Made by a program: the position numbers and the translations under genes
The notes under the pieces: model-generated
What the model was told of the DNA's origin: nothing
Seen by the model: the letters and a program-made list of their open reading frames with translations, nothing else
The model's database searches: none
Assembly: GCA_943324505.2 (NCBI GenBank)
Contig: CALPLW020000003.1
Location: 1 to 43,611, forward strand
From: Comamonas sp. lk
GTDB lineage: Bacteria; Pseudomonadota; Gammaproteobacteria; Burkholderiales; Burkholderiaceae_C
DNA length: 43,611 bases
Direction: 5' to 3'
In this document: positions 33,535-42,197 of the stretch, one piece after another
How the letters are laid out: each line of letters starts with the position of its first letter
How positions within the stretch are numbered: position 1 is the first letter of the stretch

Positions 33535-33972
33535 ATGTTGAAACTGATTCTTGTGGCGGCGCTGATGGCCCTCGCTAACCTAGCCCAAAGTGCAGACACG
33601 CCGGCGGCGGCGCCGGTTGACGCCGAGTTGCAGCGTGCACGCGCTCTGATCAGTCAAAAAAACTGGCCGGCTGCGGTCGTTGCGCTTGAGCCTTATGTGG
33701 CCGCCAAGCGTCAAAGTGCCGACGGCTTTAATCTGCTTGGCTACAGTTACCGCAACCTGAAGCGACTCGATGAGGCCTTGGTGGCTTACAAGACGGCACT
33801 GAGCCTCGACCCTGACCACCGTGGCGCCCATGAATACATCGGTATGGCTTACATCCAACTGGGGCAAATGGACAAGGCCCGGCAGCACCTAAGCGCGCTG
33901 GACAAGCTGTGTCGGTTCTCTTGCGAGGAATACCGGGATCTCAAAAAAGCCATTGAAACGGCGGTCAAATGA
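33535..33972 (+). CDS. Exported TPR-repeat protein
   Basis: Signal peptide MLKLILVAALMALANLAQSA, two TPR-like units (NLLGYSYRNLKRLDEALVAYKTALSLDPDHRGAHEYIGMAYIQLGQMDKA). Confidence 0.85.
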   Translation: MLKLILVAALMALANLAQSADTPAAAPVDAELQRARALISQKNWPAAVVALEPYVAAKRQSADGFNLLGYSYRNLKRLDEALVAYKTALSLDPDHRGAHEYIGMAYIQLGQMDKARQHLSALDKLCRFSCEEYRDLKKAIETAVK

Positions 33973-34220
33973 CACTGGCCCCGGGCCCGAGCGCGTTCCG
34001 ATACACAGCGCCATCAGAGGCAACACCTTCGAACTTGCCGCCGACAGTTTTTTCGAAGACTGGATCAACCGCTCCCGGCTCGCGCTAGGAGCGAGCTGGC
34101 CCAAGGGCGTCCGCAAGCTCGTGTGGTTTCATCGCTTTGCCGATAGCCTCGTCGTTGGCTTCATTAGAATGATCACAAGGGTTTGCCTGCGCAAACCCTA
34201 ATTAGCCTGGGGATAGCGAC

Positions 34221-36566
34221 ATGGATAGCAATAACGCCCGATTTGGCAGTGGCCACGCGGTGCTCCGCATCGAAGACGACAAGCTGCTCAAGGGCCAAGG
34301 GCGATTCACTGACGACATCACGGATGACACTCAATATAACGACCACCTGCGTCTGTGTTTTGTCAGGTCGGGTTACCCTCACGCCCACATTCTGAGCATT
34401 GACAAATCCGCCGCCCTGGCGATGCCAGGGGTGGTGGCCGTTTTTGACGGGGCGGATCTGGTGGCTGCTGGGGTTAAGCCGATTCCGGGTCCTGCAGCGT
34501 TCAAGCGGGCCGGTGGTGCGCCCAGTGTGACCCCTTTGCGCCGACCACTGGCATTCGAGCGGGTGCGCTACGTCGGTGAGGCACTGGCGGTGGTGCTGGC
34601 CAACACGCTGGAGCAGGCGCGCGACGCCGCCGAAGCGGTGGTGGTCGAATACGAAGAGCTGCCGATGGTGGTAGACCTGCACGAGGCAGCGGCCGCTGGC
34701 GCGCCGGTGGTGTGCGACGAGGCCGCTGACAATATTTCTGCCGAAATGCGCCACGGGGATGCTGCGGCCACCGACCAGGCCTTCTCTGGCGCGGCACATG
34801 TGGTGGGCCTCTCGCTCAGTAACCAGCGCCTGGCGGCACTGACGCTGGAGCCGCGATCCGTTCTGGCCATGGTCGACCCGAGCGATGGTCGACTGGTGGT
34901 GCGTATGAGCACGCAGATGCCGTCGGGTATCAAGACCTCGCTGTGCAAAGACATTCTGGGCCTGTCGCGCGACCAGGTGCGGGTGACGGTGGGCGATGTG
35001 GGCGGCGGCTTTGGCATGAAAGGCGGCATCCACCCCGAAGATGCGGTGACCGCCTGGTGTGCCTGGACGCTCAAACGCCCAGTGAAATGGATCGCCGAAC
35101 GCAGTGAAGAGTTTCTAAGCGGTGCCCCCGGCCGTGATATCGACACCAAGGCTGAATTGGCCTTGGCGGCTGATGGCCGTATTCTGGCCCTGCGTGTGCA
35201 CACCCTGGCCAATGTCGGCGCTTATGCCACCGGCACCGGCGTGGCCATCCAACTGCTGATTGGACCCTGGGTGCAGACCAGCGTCTACGACATCCAGACC
35301 GTTGATTTTTATTTCAAGGCAGTGCTCACCAACACCGCGTCGGTGGGCGCCTACCGGGGTGCCGGTCGGCCTGAGGCCATTTACATCATGGAACGCCTGA
35401 TGGACGAGGCGGCGCGCCAGACCGGTATCGACCGCATTGCGCTTCGTCGGCGCAACATGATTCGCCCCGAACAGATGCCCTACAAGAACCCGATGGCACA
35501 GGTGTATGACAGCGGTCGCTTTGAGCACGTGCTGGACCAAGGCTTGGCGCTGGCCGACTGGAATGGCTTTGCTGCTCGGGAGGCTGAGTCGGCGCGCCAA
35601 GGCAAATGGCGTGGGCTGGGCATTGCCACTTTTCTGGAATGGACCGGCGGCAATGTCTTTGAAGAGCGCATGACGGTCACGGTACTGGCAGACGGTGTCA
35701 TTGAGGTGTTTTCTGCCGTGAACGGCATGGGGCAGGGCATTGCGACCTCGCTTGCGCAGTTGGTGGTGGACGTGTTTGACGTGCCGCTTGAGCAGGTGCG
35801 GGTGGTGTTGGGTGACACCGACCTGGGTGACGGATTTGGCAGCGCCGGGTCGCGCTCGATCTTTGTCGGTGGCTCGGCGGTCAAGGTGGGCGCACAGCGC
35901 ACCGTGGAGCATGTCCGCGCCATGGCCGCCAGCACGCTGGAGGCCGCGGTGCAAGACATCGACTACCTGGCCGGGCGTTTCCAGGTCAAAGGCACAGACT
36001 TGAGCGTTGGCCTGTTTGAATTGGCGGCTAAGCAGCCCGGCGGCCGAATTTTCTTCGAATCCACCAGCGCAGTCAGCGGGCCGTCCTGGCCCAATGGCTG
36101 CCACGTGTGCGAGATCGAGCTCACGCCCGAGACCGGCGAGGTCGCGGTGGTGGCCTACGCGTCGGTCAATGATGTGGGCAAGGTGGTCAACCCCGCCATC
36201 GTGATCGGGCAGCTCGACGGCGGTGCCATGCAGGGCATCGGGCAGGCGCTGATCGAGCAAGTGGTCTATGACCCGCAAAGCGGCCAGTTGTTGACCGGCA
36301 GCCTGATGGACTATGCCGCGCCGCGCGCCGACATGACGCCACCCTTTCGCACCGCGATGGACCAGTCAACCCCTTGCCTGAACAACCCGTTGGGCGTCAA
36401 AGGTGTGGGCGAGCTCGGCACCATTGGCGCCACGCCTTGTGTGGTCAATGCCGTGGCGGATGCCCTGGCCCGCCATGGGCACGCCCACTGCACGGCGAAA
36501 CTGCAGATGCCGCTGACATCGGCGCGCCTGTGGGCTTTGCTGCAAGTCCATGGATCTGGGCATTAG
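34221..36566 (+). CDS. Xanthine dehydrogenase-family molybdopterin-binding subunit (CoxL form II-like)
   Basis: GGGFGMKGGIHPEDAVTAWCAW; SVGAYRGAGRPEAIYIMERLMDEAA; GVKGVGELGTIGATPCVVNAVADAL. Confidence 0.9.
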   Translation: MDSNNARFGSGHAVLRIEDDKLLKGQGRFTDDITDDTQYNDHLRLCFVRSGYPHAHILSIDKSAALAMPGVVAVFDGADLVAAGVKPIPGPAAFKRAGGAPSVTPLRRPLAFERVRYVGEALAVVLANTLEQARDAAEAVVVEYEELPMVVDLHEAAAAGAPVVCDEAADNISAEMRHGDAAATDQAFSGAAHVVGLSLSNQRLAALTLEPRSVLAMVDPSDGRLVVRMSTQMPSGIKTSLCKDILGLSRDQVRVTVGDVGGGFGMKGGIHPEDAVTAWCAWTLKRPVKWIAERSEEFLSGAPGRDIDTKAELALAADGRILALRVHTLANVGAYATGTGVAIQLLIGPWVQTSVYDIQTVDFYFKAVLTNTASVGAYRGAGRPEAIYIMERLMDEAARQTGIDRIALRRRNMIRPEQMPYKNPMAQVYDSGRFEHVLDQGLALADWNGFAAREAESARQGKWRGLGIATFLEWTGGNVFEERMTVTVLADGVIEVFSAVNGMGQGIATSLAQLVVDVFDVPLEQVRVVLGDTDLGDGFGSAGSRSIFVGGSAVKVGAQRTVEHVRAMAASTLEAAVQDIDYLAGRFQVKGTDLSVGLFELAAKQPGGRIFFESTSAVSGPSWPNGCHVCEIELTPETGEVAVVAYASVNDVGKVVNPAIVIGQLDGGAMQGIGQALIEQVVYDPQSGQLLTGSLMDYAAPRADMTPPFRTAMDQSTPCLNNPLGVKGVGELGTIGATPCVVNAVADALARHGHAHCTAKLQMPLTSARLWALLQVHGSGH

Positions 36567-36605
36567 GGCCGTAGTGAGTCCGGCTTCAATTCAAGAAAGT
36601 AAGTG

Positions 36606-36983
36606 ATGGCTATCAGCAAACAACGGGTTATTGTCATTTTGGCAGGGTTTGTCGTGGTCGTTGCCTTGTTATTTGCGGCCTATGTGGCCATCGCCTTGAG
36701 CTGGAGCTATTCCACGGGCGAGCGCGCGGGCTATCTGCAGAAATTGTCGTCCAAGGGCTGGATCTGCAAGACCTGGGAGGGCGAGCAGTCTCTGGTCTCG
36801 CTGCCTGGCGCCACGCCCGAGAAGTTCCTTTTTACCGTCAGGAGCCCCGAGGTGGTGGCGCAGTTGAATGCGGCTATGGGCAAGCGAGTGACGCTCAATT
36901 ACGAGCAGCACAAGGGCCTGCCCACCAGCTGCTTTGGCGAAACCGAGTACTTTGTGACTGGCATGAAGGAAGTGGCCCCCTGA
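36606..36983 (+). CDS. Membrane-anchored conserved hypothetical protein
   Basis: N-terminal TM helix then SSKGWICKTWEGE...TSCFGETEYFVTGM; two Cys in the soluble part. Confidence 0.65.
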   Translation: MAISKQRVIVILAGFVVVVALLFAAYVAIALSWSYSTGERAGYLQKLSSKGWICKTWEGEQSLVSLPGATPEKFLFTVRSPEVVAQLNAAMGKRVTLNYEQHKGLPTSCFGETEYFVTGMKEVAP

Positions 36984-37026
36984 CGGGCACACCTCCGCTG
37001 CCAAGGAATCGCGCCGAGGAGGTACT

Positions 37027-37836
37027 TTGCCCCGCATCAAGCCGACCCGTTTCGTGTTTCAAGCCGTGCAACTGGTGCGACCCTGTGAAGTGGTGGCCTA
37101 CCGCATCACCGAGGCCATCCGGTCTGGCGACGTGAAGGTGGGCGAACGACTGCCGTCGGAGCAGAGTCTGTCCGAGCAGTTGGGCGTGAGTCGGCCGACG
37201 CTGCGCGAAGCAACCAAGTTGCTGGCCCAAGCGGGGATTGTCCAAGTTTTGCCTGGTTCGTCAGGTGGCATTTTTGTCATCAGTGAAGCGGTGCCGCCCG
37301 AGCTTTGCGGCTACCCCCTGCCCGATCTCCCTTTGGATGACATCGACAGTGTGCTGGAGGCGCGACGCTTGTTTGAGCCCCACGTGGCGCGGCTGGCTTC
37401 GATCTACGCGACGCCGGCTGATTTTGAGCGTATGCGCGCCGCGGTCAGGCTCAGCGAGGCAACGGTGGTGCAATTCAAAAAGAGGAAGATCACCCAAGCC
37501 GGTGCGCAAGTCATGACAATGGCCAGCACGCGCTTCAATATTGCAGTTGCAAGAGCCACCCAAAACACCATGATCGTGCAGATGATGGAGGTGATGTTGC
37601 GGCGCCTTGAGCTGGTGCGTACCCTGGCCGTGCGCGAACTCAGGGACATTGCCTTATCGACCCGGACCCTCCACGACAGTTTGCTGGCCATCGAAAGCGG
37701 GGATCCGAACCAAATTGACGCAGCCACGCTGGCCCGCATCGGTTTGCTGGAGATCGCCTGGGAGCAGGCCGTGGGCAAACCACTGCGCCGCCGGGCGATT
37801 TTGCCGATCCGGGTTGGCGTAAGGAACCAGATTTAG
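37027..37836 (+). CDS. GntR-family (FadR subfamily) transcriptional regulator; TTG start per ORF track
   Basis: ITEAIRSGDVKVGERLPSEQSLSEQLGVSRPTLREATKLLAQAGIVQV wHTH plus helical FCD-like C-terminal domain. Confidence 0.9.
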   Translation: MPRIKPTRFVFQAVQLVRPCEVVAYRITEAIRSGDVKVGERLPSEQSLSEQLGVSRPTLREATKLLAQAGIVQVLPGSSGGIFVISEAVPPELCGYPLPDLPLDDIDSVLEARRLFEPHVARLASIYATPADFERMRAAVRLSEATVVQFKKRKITQAGAQVMTMASTRFNIAVARATQNTMIVQMMEVMLRRLELVRTLAVRELRDIALSTRTLHDSLLAIESGDPNQIDAATLARIGLLEIAWEQAVGKPLRRRAILPIRVGVRNQI

Positions 37837-37864
37837 CGGCCGTGCCGACGATTCAAGAAATAAC

Positions 37865-37893
37865 TTGACAGTGGGTTCGTCGCACCAAATAAT
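37865..37893 (+). promoter_or_regulatory. Candidate sigma70 promoter of the TIGR04076-AKR-ABC operon
   Basis: TTGACA (37865-37870), 17-bp spacer, AATAAT (37888-37893). Confidence 0.6.
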
Positions 37894-37901
37894 CACCCAA
37901 A

Positions 37902-37926
37902 AATTGGTATGCAAATATACCGAATT
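37902..37926. promoter_or_regulatory. Candidate GntR operator palindrome
   Basis: AATTGGTAT-gcaaat-ATACCgAATT inverted repeat, immediately downstream of the candidate -10. Confidence 0.5.
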
Positions 37927-37993
37927 TGGTTAATCAACACATCAAAAAATGGGGCAAGCTCTGTGGCTCCAAGCTGAACAATCCGGACTAACG

Positions 37994-38341
37994 ATGCCTG
38001 CAGACAACTTCGAACTGTATGACCTGCGCATTGAGGTGGTCGTCCACGATGACCGCAAGATCCAGTGCGGGGCGAAGGTGGGCGACTATTTCGAGGCGCG
38101 TGGTGAGATGTTGCACTTCCCGCCAGGGCAGGGCTTTTCCCTGTACTCACTGGCAGCGCTGCTGCCGCTGCTGCCAGCCAAGCAGCGTGTGACGCAGCCG
38201 GCAGACTGGATGAGCACCGATGCAGAAGTGGCCTGTCCGGACCCGCATTGCCCCACCCGCTTTCGCATCACCCGGCTGGGCAAGCGCCTGTTCAAGCACA
38301 GTGACACCACGGCGGTGCCGTTGCCACCTGGTCTGTCATGA
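37994..38341 (+). CDS. TIGR04076-like small protein
   Basis: YDLRIEVVVHDDRKIQCGAKVGDYFEARGEMLHFPPGQGFSLYSLAALLPLLPAKQR...VACPDPHCPTRFRITRLGKR; family recalled from pattern. Confidence 0.65.
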   Translation: MPADNFELYDLRIEVVVHDDRKIQCGAKVGDYFEARGEMLHFPPGQGFSLYSLAALLPLLPAKQRVTQPADWMSTDAEVACPDPHCPTRFRITRLGKRLFKHSDTTAVPLPPGLS

Positions 38342-39387
38342 TGACTGCCGCCGCTGTTGAAACAGTCACGCTCGCACCCGGCTACCGCATCCCCCGCGTC
38401 ATCCGTGGTGGCTGGCAGCTCGCTGGTGATCATGGCCCGGTTGAGCGCCACCGCGCCATTGCTGACATGGCCGCGTTTCTCGCAGCCGGGTTCAACACGG
38501 TGGATGGTGCTGACATCTACACCGGCGTCGAGGACATGTATGGTGAGTTCAACGCCCACCAGCGTGCGGCTGGCCTGGCCACCATGCAGGTTCACACCAA
38601 GTGCGTACCCGATTACGCCGATCTCGACCAGCTTGACGCCGCCGACTTGCGGCGTACCATCACACGCTCGCTGCAGCGCCTGCGCACCGACCGGCTCGAC
38701 TTGGTGCAGTTCCATTGGTGGGACTACAACCGGGGCAACTACCTGGAAGCCGCGGCAGCCTTGCAGCAAATGCAACAGGAGGGCCTGATTGCCCGAATTG
38801 GCGGCACCAACTTTGATACCGCCCACGCCAGGGCGCTGATCGAGGCGGGTGTCTCCCTGACCAGCATGCAAACCCAGTACTCACTGCTGGACCGGCGTCC
38901 CCGCACCGGCTTGGCCGACCTTGCGGCGCAGCACGGCATGCACCTGCTGTGCTACGGCACCCTGGCCGGCGGATTTCTGACTGAGCACTGGTTGGGACAG
39001 TCCGAGCCAGTCCAGACGCTCACCAACCGCTCCTTGGTGAAGTACCAATTGATCATCGACGAGTTCGGCGGTTGGAACGCCTTTCAGGCACTGCTGCGGG
39101 CCTTGAAAACAATCGCCGACCGGCATGGGGTTTCGCTCTCAAGCGTGGCCGTACGCTGGGTGCTGGACCAGCCCGGCGTGGCAGCTGCCATTGTCGGCGC
39201 CCGTTATGCGGACAAGCTCGCCAGCACGCTGGAGGTGTTTAGTTTCCAGCTGACCCAGGCTGACCATGCTCTGATCGCGCCGCTGCTGGCCGCAGCGCCC
39301 GGCCCTGCGGGCGAGCCCTACAGCCTGGAGCGCGACAAGACGGGCCGACACGGCCGCATCATGAAGTACGAGCTGAACAAAACCTGA
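38338..39387 (+). CDS. Aldo/keto reductase
   Basis: Asp/Tyr (DGADIYTGVEDMYGE), Lys (VHTKCVP) and His (LVQFHWW) catalytic positions; 4-nt overlap with upstream gene. Confidence 0.88.
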   Translation: MMTAAAVETVTLAPGYRIPRVIRGGWQLAGDHGPVERHRAIADMAAFLAAGFNTVDGADIYTGVEDMYGEFNAHQRAAGLATMQVHTKCVPDYADLDQLDAADLRRTITRSLQRLRTDRLDLVQFHWWDYNRGNYLEAAAALQQMQQEGLIARIGGTNFDTAHARALIEAGVSLTSMQTQYSLLDRRPRTGLADLAAQHGMHLLCYGTLAGGFLTEHWLGQSEPVQTLTNRSLVKYQLIIDEFGGWNAFQALLRALKTIADRHGVSLSSVAVRWVLDQPGVAAAIVGARYADKLASTLEVFSFQLTQADHALIAPLLAAAPGPAGEPYSLERDKTGRHGRIMKYELNKT

Positions 39388-39414
39388 TTTCAACCCACCC
39401 TGGAGATATCCACC

Positions 39415-40695
39415 ATGCGTCACCTGCTTTCCACCACCGCCCTCGCTGCGATTGCCACGCTGGGCACGTCGTCCTCGTTTGCCCAAACGCCGTCTTGCAC
39501 CCACACGGTGGGCATGGTGGTATCGCTCACCGGGGCCGCTGGTCGTTTCGGTCAGGCCGCGAGCAAATCGGTCGAGCTGGCCTTCAGTGAGTTGAACAAG
39601 GCGGCCGGAGCGCAAGGCATTGCCGGCTGCAAACTCGCTTTTGACCTGCGCGACGCGCAAAGCCAGGGCTCGGTGGCAGTGGACCAGGCCCGCCAGCTGG
39701 TTGACCTGAAAAAAGTGCCTGCCATCATTGGCGGCATCATCAGCTCGGTCTCGATCCCGATCGTGACCTCGGTCACCGGCCCGGCTGGCGTGGTGCAGAT
39801 TTCACCGGCCTCTTCGTCACCCACCCTGACCAAACTGGCCGTGGAGGGCAAGACCAATGGCTGGTTCTTCCGCACGATCACCAGCGACGCATTGCAGGGG
39901 ACGGCCGCGGCCAAGTACGCGCTGGACCAGGGCATGAAGACCCTCACCGTGATCCATGTCAACAATGACTTCGGCGTCAACATGCTGGCGGAATTCCGCC
40001 GGGCCTACGAGGCACTGGGCGGCAAGATCATCGACATCACCCCCTACAACCCCGAGCAGTCCTCCTACAACGCCGAGGTGACCAAGGCGCTCAAGGGCGA
40101 TCCGGCCGCGCTGTACTTCATTGGCTACCCGGGCGACGGTACCACCATCATCCGCACCTGGGTGCAGCAGGGCGGGCCGCAGCGTTTCTTGTTCAACGAC
40201 GGCATGAATTCGGCCGATTTCATCAAGGGCGTTGGTGCCCAGTACCTGAAGACTGCCATTGGCACATCCTCCGGCACGACCAAGACCGAATCCACTGCCT
40301 ACTTTGACAAGGCCTACCCGGCCATGAGCGGTGGCTTTGACGCCGGCGCGCCGGCTGCCGTACAGGGCTTTGACGCAGCCGCCATCCTTGGGCTGGCGGT
40401 CGCCCAGGCCGGCAAGTTTGACGCTGCCTCGATCCGCGACGGCATTCGCAAGGTCACGGCCTCGGGTGGCGAGGTGATCCACGCTGGACCGCAGGGCTTT
40501 GCGCGCGCGCTGGAACTGATCAAACAGAAAAAGCCGATCCGTTATGTGGGCGTCATCGGCCCGGTGCAGTTTGACAAAAATGGTGACATTGCCGGTCCGT
40601 TCCGCACCTGGAAGATTGCCGATGGCGAGGTGGTCACTGCGGGTCAGATATCCACCGAAGACGTGCAAGCCATCCAGGCCAAGATGGTCAAATGA
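39415..40695 (+). CDS. Branched-chain amino acid-type (LivK/HAAT) ABC transporter substrate-binding protein
   Basis: Signal peptide; HTVGMVVSLTGAAGRFGQAASKSVELAFSELNKA...; IIGGIISSVSIPIV; YIGYPGDG-type periplasmic binding fold. Confidence 0.88.
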   Translation: MRHLLSTTALAAIATLGTSSSFAQTPSCTHTVGMVVSLTGAAGRFGQAASKSVELAFSELNKAAGAQGIAGCKLAFDLRDAQSQGSVAVDQARQLVDLKKVPAIIGGIISSVSIPIVTSVTGPAGVVQISPASSSPTLTKLAVEGKTNGWFFRTITSDALQGTAAAKYALDQGMKTLTVIHVNNDFGVNMLAEFRRAYEALGGKIIDITPYNPEQSSYNAEVTKALKGDPAALYFIGYPGDGTTIIRTWVQQGGPQRFLFNDGMNSADFIKGVGAQYLKTAIGTSSGTTKTESTAYFDKAYPAMSGGFDAGAPAAVQGFDAAAILGLAVAQAGKFDAASIRDGIRKVTASGGEVIHAGPQGFARALELIKQKKPIRYVGVIGPVQFDKNGDIAGPFRTWKIADGEVVTAGQISTEDVQAIQAKMVK

Positions 40696-42191
40696 CCGAG
40701 GCTATCGCGGCGTTGAAACCGGTTGGTCGGCCACAACGCACGGTGCTGGCCCCGGGCCTGGAGATCTCGCGCCTGGTCACCGGCCTGTGGCAGGTGGCAG
40801 ACATGGAGCGCGGTGGCACCTTGATCGATCCGGTCAAGGGCGCCGCTGATCTGGCGGCGTATGCTGCACAAGGCTTTGACACCTTTGACATGGCCGATCA
40901 CTACGGCTCGGCCGAGGTCATCGCCGGCACCCTGCTGGCGTCCAAGCCGCAGCCCCAGGTACGAGCCTTCACCAAGTGGTGCCCGCCACCGGGGCCGATG
41001 ACTGCGGCCGTGGTGCGCGAGGGCGTGCAGCGCTCGATGGACCGCTTGCAGGTCAGCTGCATCGACCTGTTGCAGTTTCATTGGTGGACGTTTGAGCATC
41101 CTGGCTACATCGATGCGATGCAGGAGCTGGCCAAATTGCGCCAGCAAGGCTTGATTGCGCACCTTGGGCTGGCCAATTTTGATACGGCGCACCTGCGGGT
41201 GCTGCTCAATGAAGGTATTCCGGTGGCTAGCAACCAGGTCTGCATGTCGCTGCTGGACCGCCGTGGCACCGAAGACATGACGGCGCTGTGCCTGCAAGCC
41301 GGCGTCAAGCTGCTGACCTATGGTGTGCTCGGTGGCGGTTTCCTGAGTGATCGCTGGGTCGGTGCCGCTGCGCCGGCCGAAGTGCGCGACTGGAGCAAGA
41401 TGAAGTACCAGCGCTTCATCCAGGCTGTGGGCGGTTGGGATGCGTTGCAAACCGTGCTGAAGGCCGCGCAGACCATTGCACGCAAGCACCAGGTGTCAGT
41501 CTCCAATGTGGCCACCCGCTGGGTGCTGGAGCAACCCGCTGTGGCTGCTGTGATTGTGGGTGCGCGGCTGGGCGAGTCCGAGCACCGGGCCGATAACCTC
41601 CGCCCATTCGAGTTTCAGCTCGATGCCGACGACCATGCCCTGCTCGATCAGGCCTTTGCCATGACCCGTCGCCTCAGCGGTGACTGCGGTGACGAATACC
41701 GCCAACCGCCGTTCCTGACCGCCTCGGGCGACCTTAGCCACCACCTGGATACAGTGGCGCCACTGTGGCCGCGTCAGCCGGTGCCGGGCTACAACCAGCG
41801 CTGGACAATTGACAGCGGCAGCGCCTGGGAGCCGATTGCCGGCTACTCGCGCGCGGTGCGCCTGGGTGACCGCATCCTGGTGTCGGGCACCACCGCCACC
41901 CATGGTCAGGGCCAATTGATCGGCCGCGGCGACGCTGCGGTACAGGCCACCTACATCCTCGACAAGATTGCGGCCAGCATCAAGGCACTGGGCGGCAAGC
42001 TGCAGGACGTTGTGCGCACCCGGGTCTACCTGCAGAACGCGGCGGACTGCGAAGCGGTCAGCCGGGTGCATGGCAAGTACTTTGGCGCCATCCGCCCGGC
42101 CAACACCCTGCTGGAAGTGGCGGCGCTGATTGGCGAGGGCTACCTGGTCGAGATCGAGGCCGAGGCGGTGGTCGCCACAGGCGCCGCCTGA
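40692..42191 (+). CDS. Aldo/keto reductase fused to a C-terminal RidA (YjgF/UK114)-like domain
   Basis: AKR part: DTFDMADHYGSAE, FTKW, LLQFHWW; Rid part from ~41788: YSRAVRLGDRILVSGTTAT...DVVRTRVYLQNAADCEAVSRVHGKYFGAIRPANTLLEVAALIGEGYLVEIEAEAVV. Confidence 0.88.
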   Translation: MTEAIAALKPVGRPQRTVLAPGLEISRLVTGLWQVADMERGGTLIDPVKGAADLAAYAAQGFDTFDMADHYGSAEVIAGTLLASKPQPQVRAFTKWCPPPGPMTAAVVREGVQRSMDRLQVSCIDLLQFHWWTFEHPGYIDAMQELAKLRQQGLIAHLGLANFDTAHLRVLLNEGIPVASNQVCMSLLDRRGTEDMTALCLQAGVKLLTYGVLGGGFLSDRWVGAAAPAEVRDWSKMKYQRFIQAVGGWDALQTVLKAAQTIARKHQVSVSNVATRWVLEQPAVAAVIVGARLGESEHRADNLRPFEFQLDADDHALLDQAFAMTRRLSGDCGDEYRQPPFLTASGDLSHHLDTVAPLWPRQPVPGYNQRWTIDSGSAWEPIAGYSRAVRLGDRILVSGTTATHGQGQLIGRGDAAVQATYILDKIAASIKALGGKLQDVVRTRVYLQNAADCEAVSRVHGKYFGAIRPANTLLEVAALIGEGYLVEIEAEAVVATGAA

Positions 42192-42197
42192 CCGCCC

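Noticed and set aside
33953-34201. Small ORF (82 aa) between the TPR and CoxL-like genes
   Set aside because: No family recognised, overlaps the TPR gene end; the hairpin GGGTTTGC-ctgc-GCAAACCC at its end lacks a T-run, so a terminator call was also not made
35115-36278. 387-aa minus-strand ORF opposite the CoxL-like gene
   Set aside because: Composition is that of an antisense shadow; the sense gene is full-length with family motifs
34221-36566. Annotation as aerobic carbon monoxide dehydrogenase
   Set aside because: Active-site loop is AYRGAGR, not the AYRCSFR loop of bona fide CO dehydrogenases, and coxM/coxS are absent here
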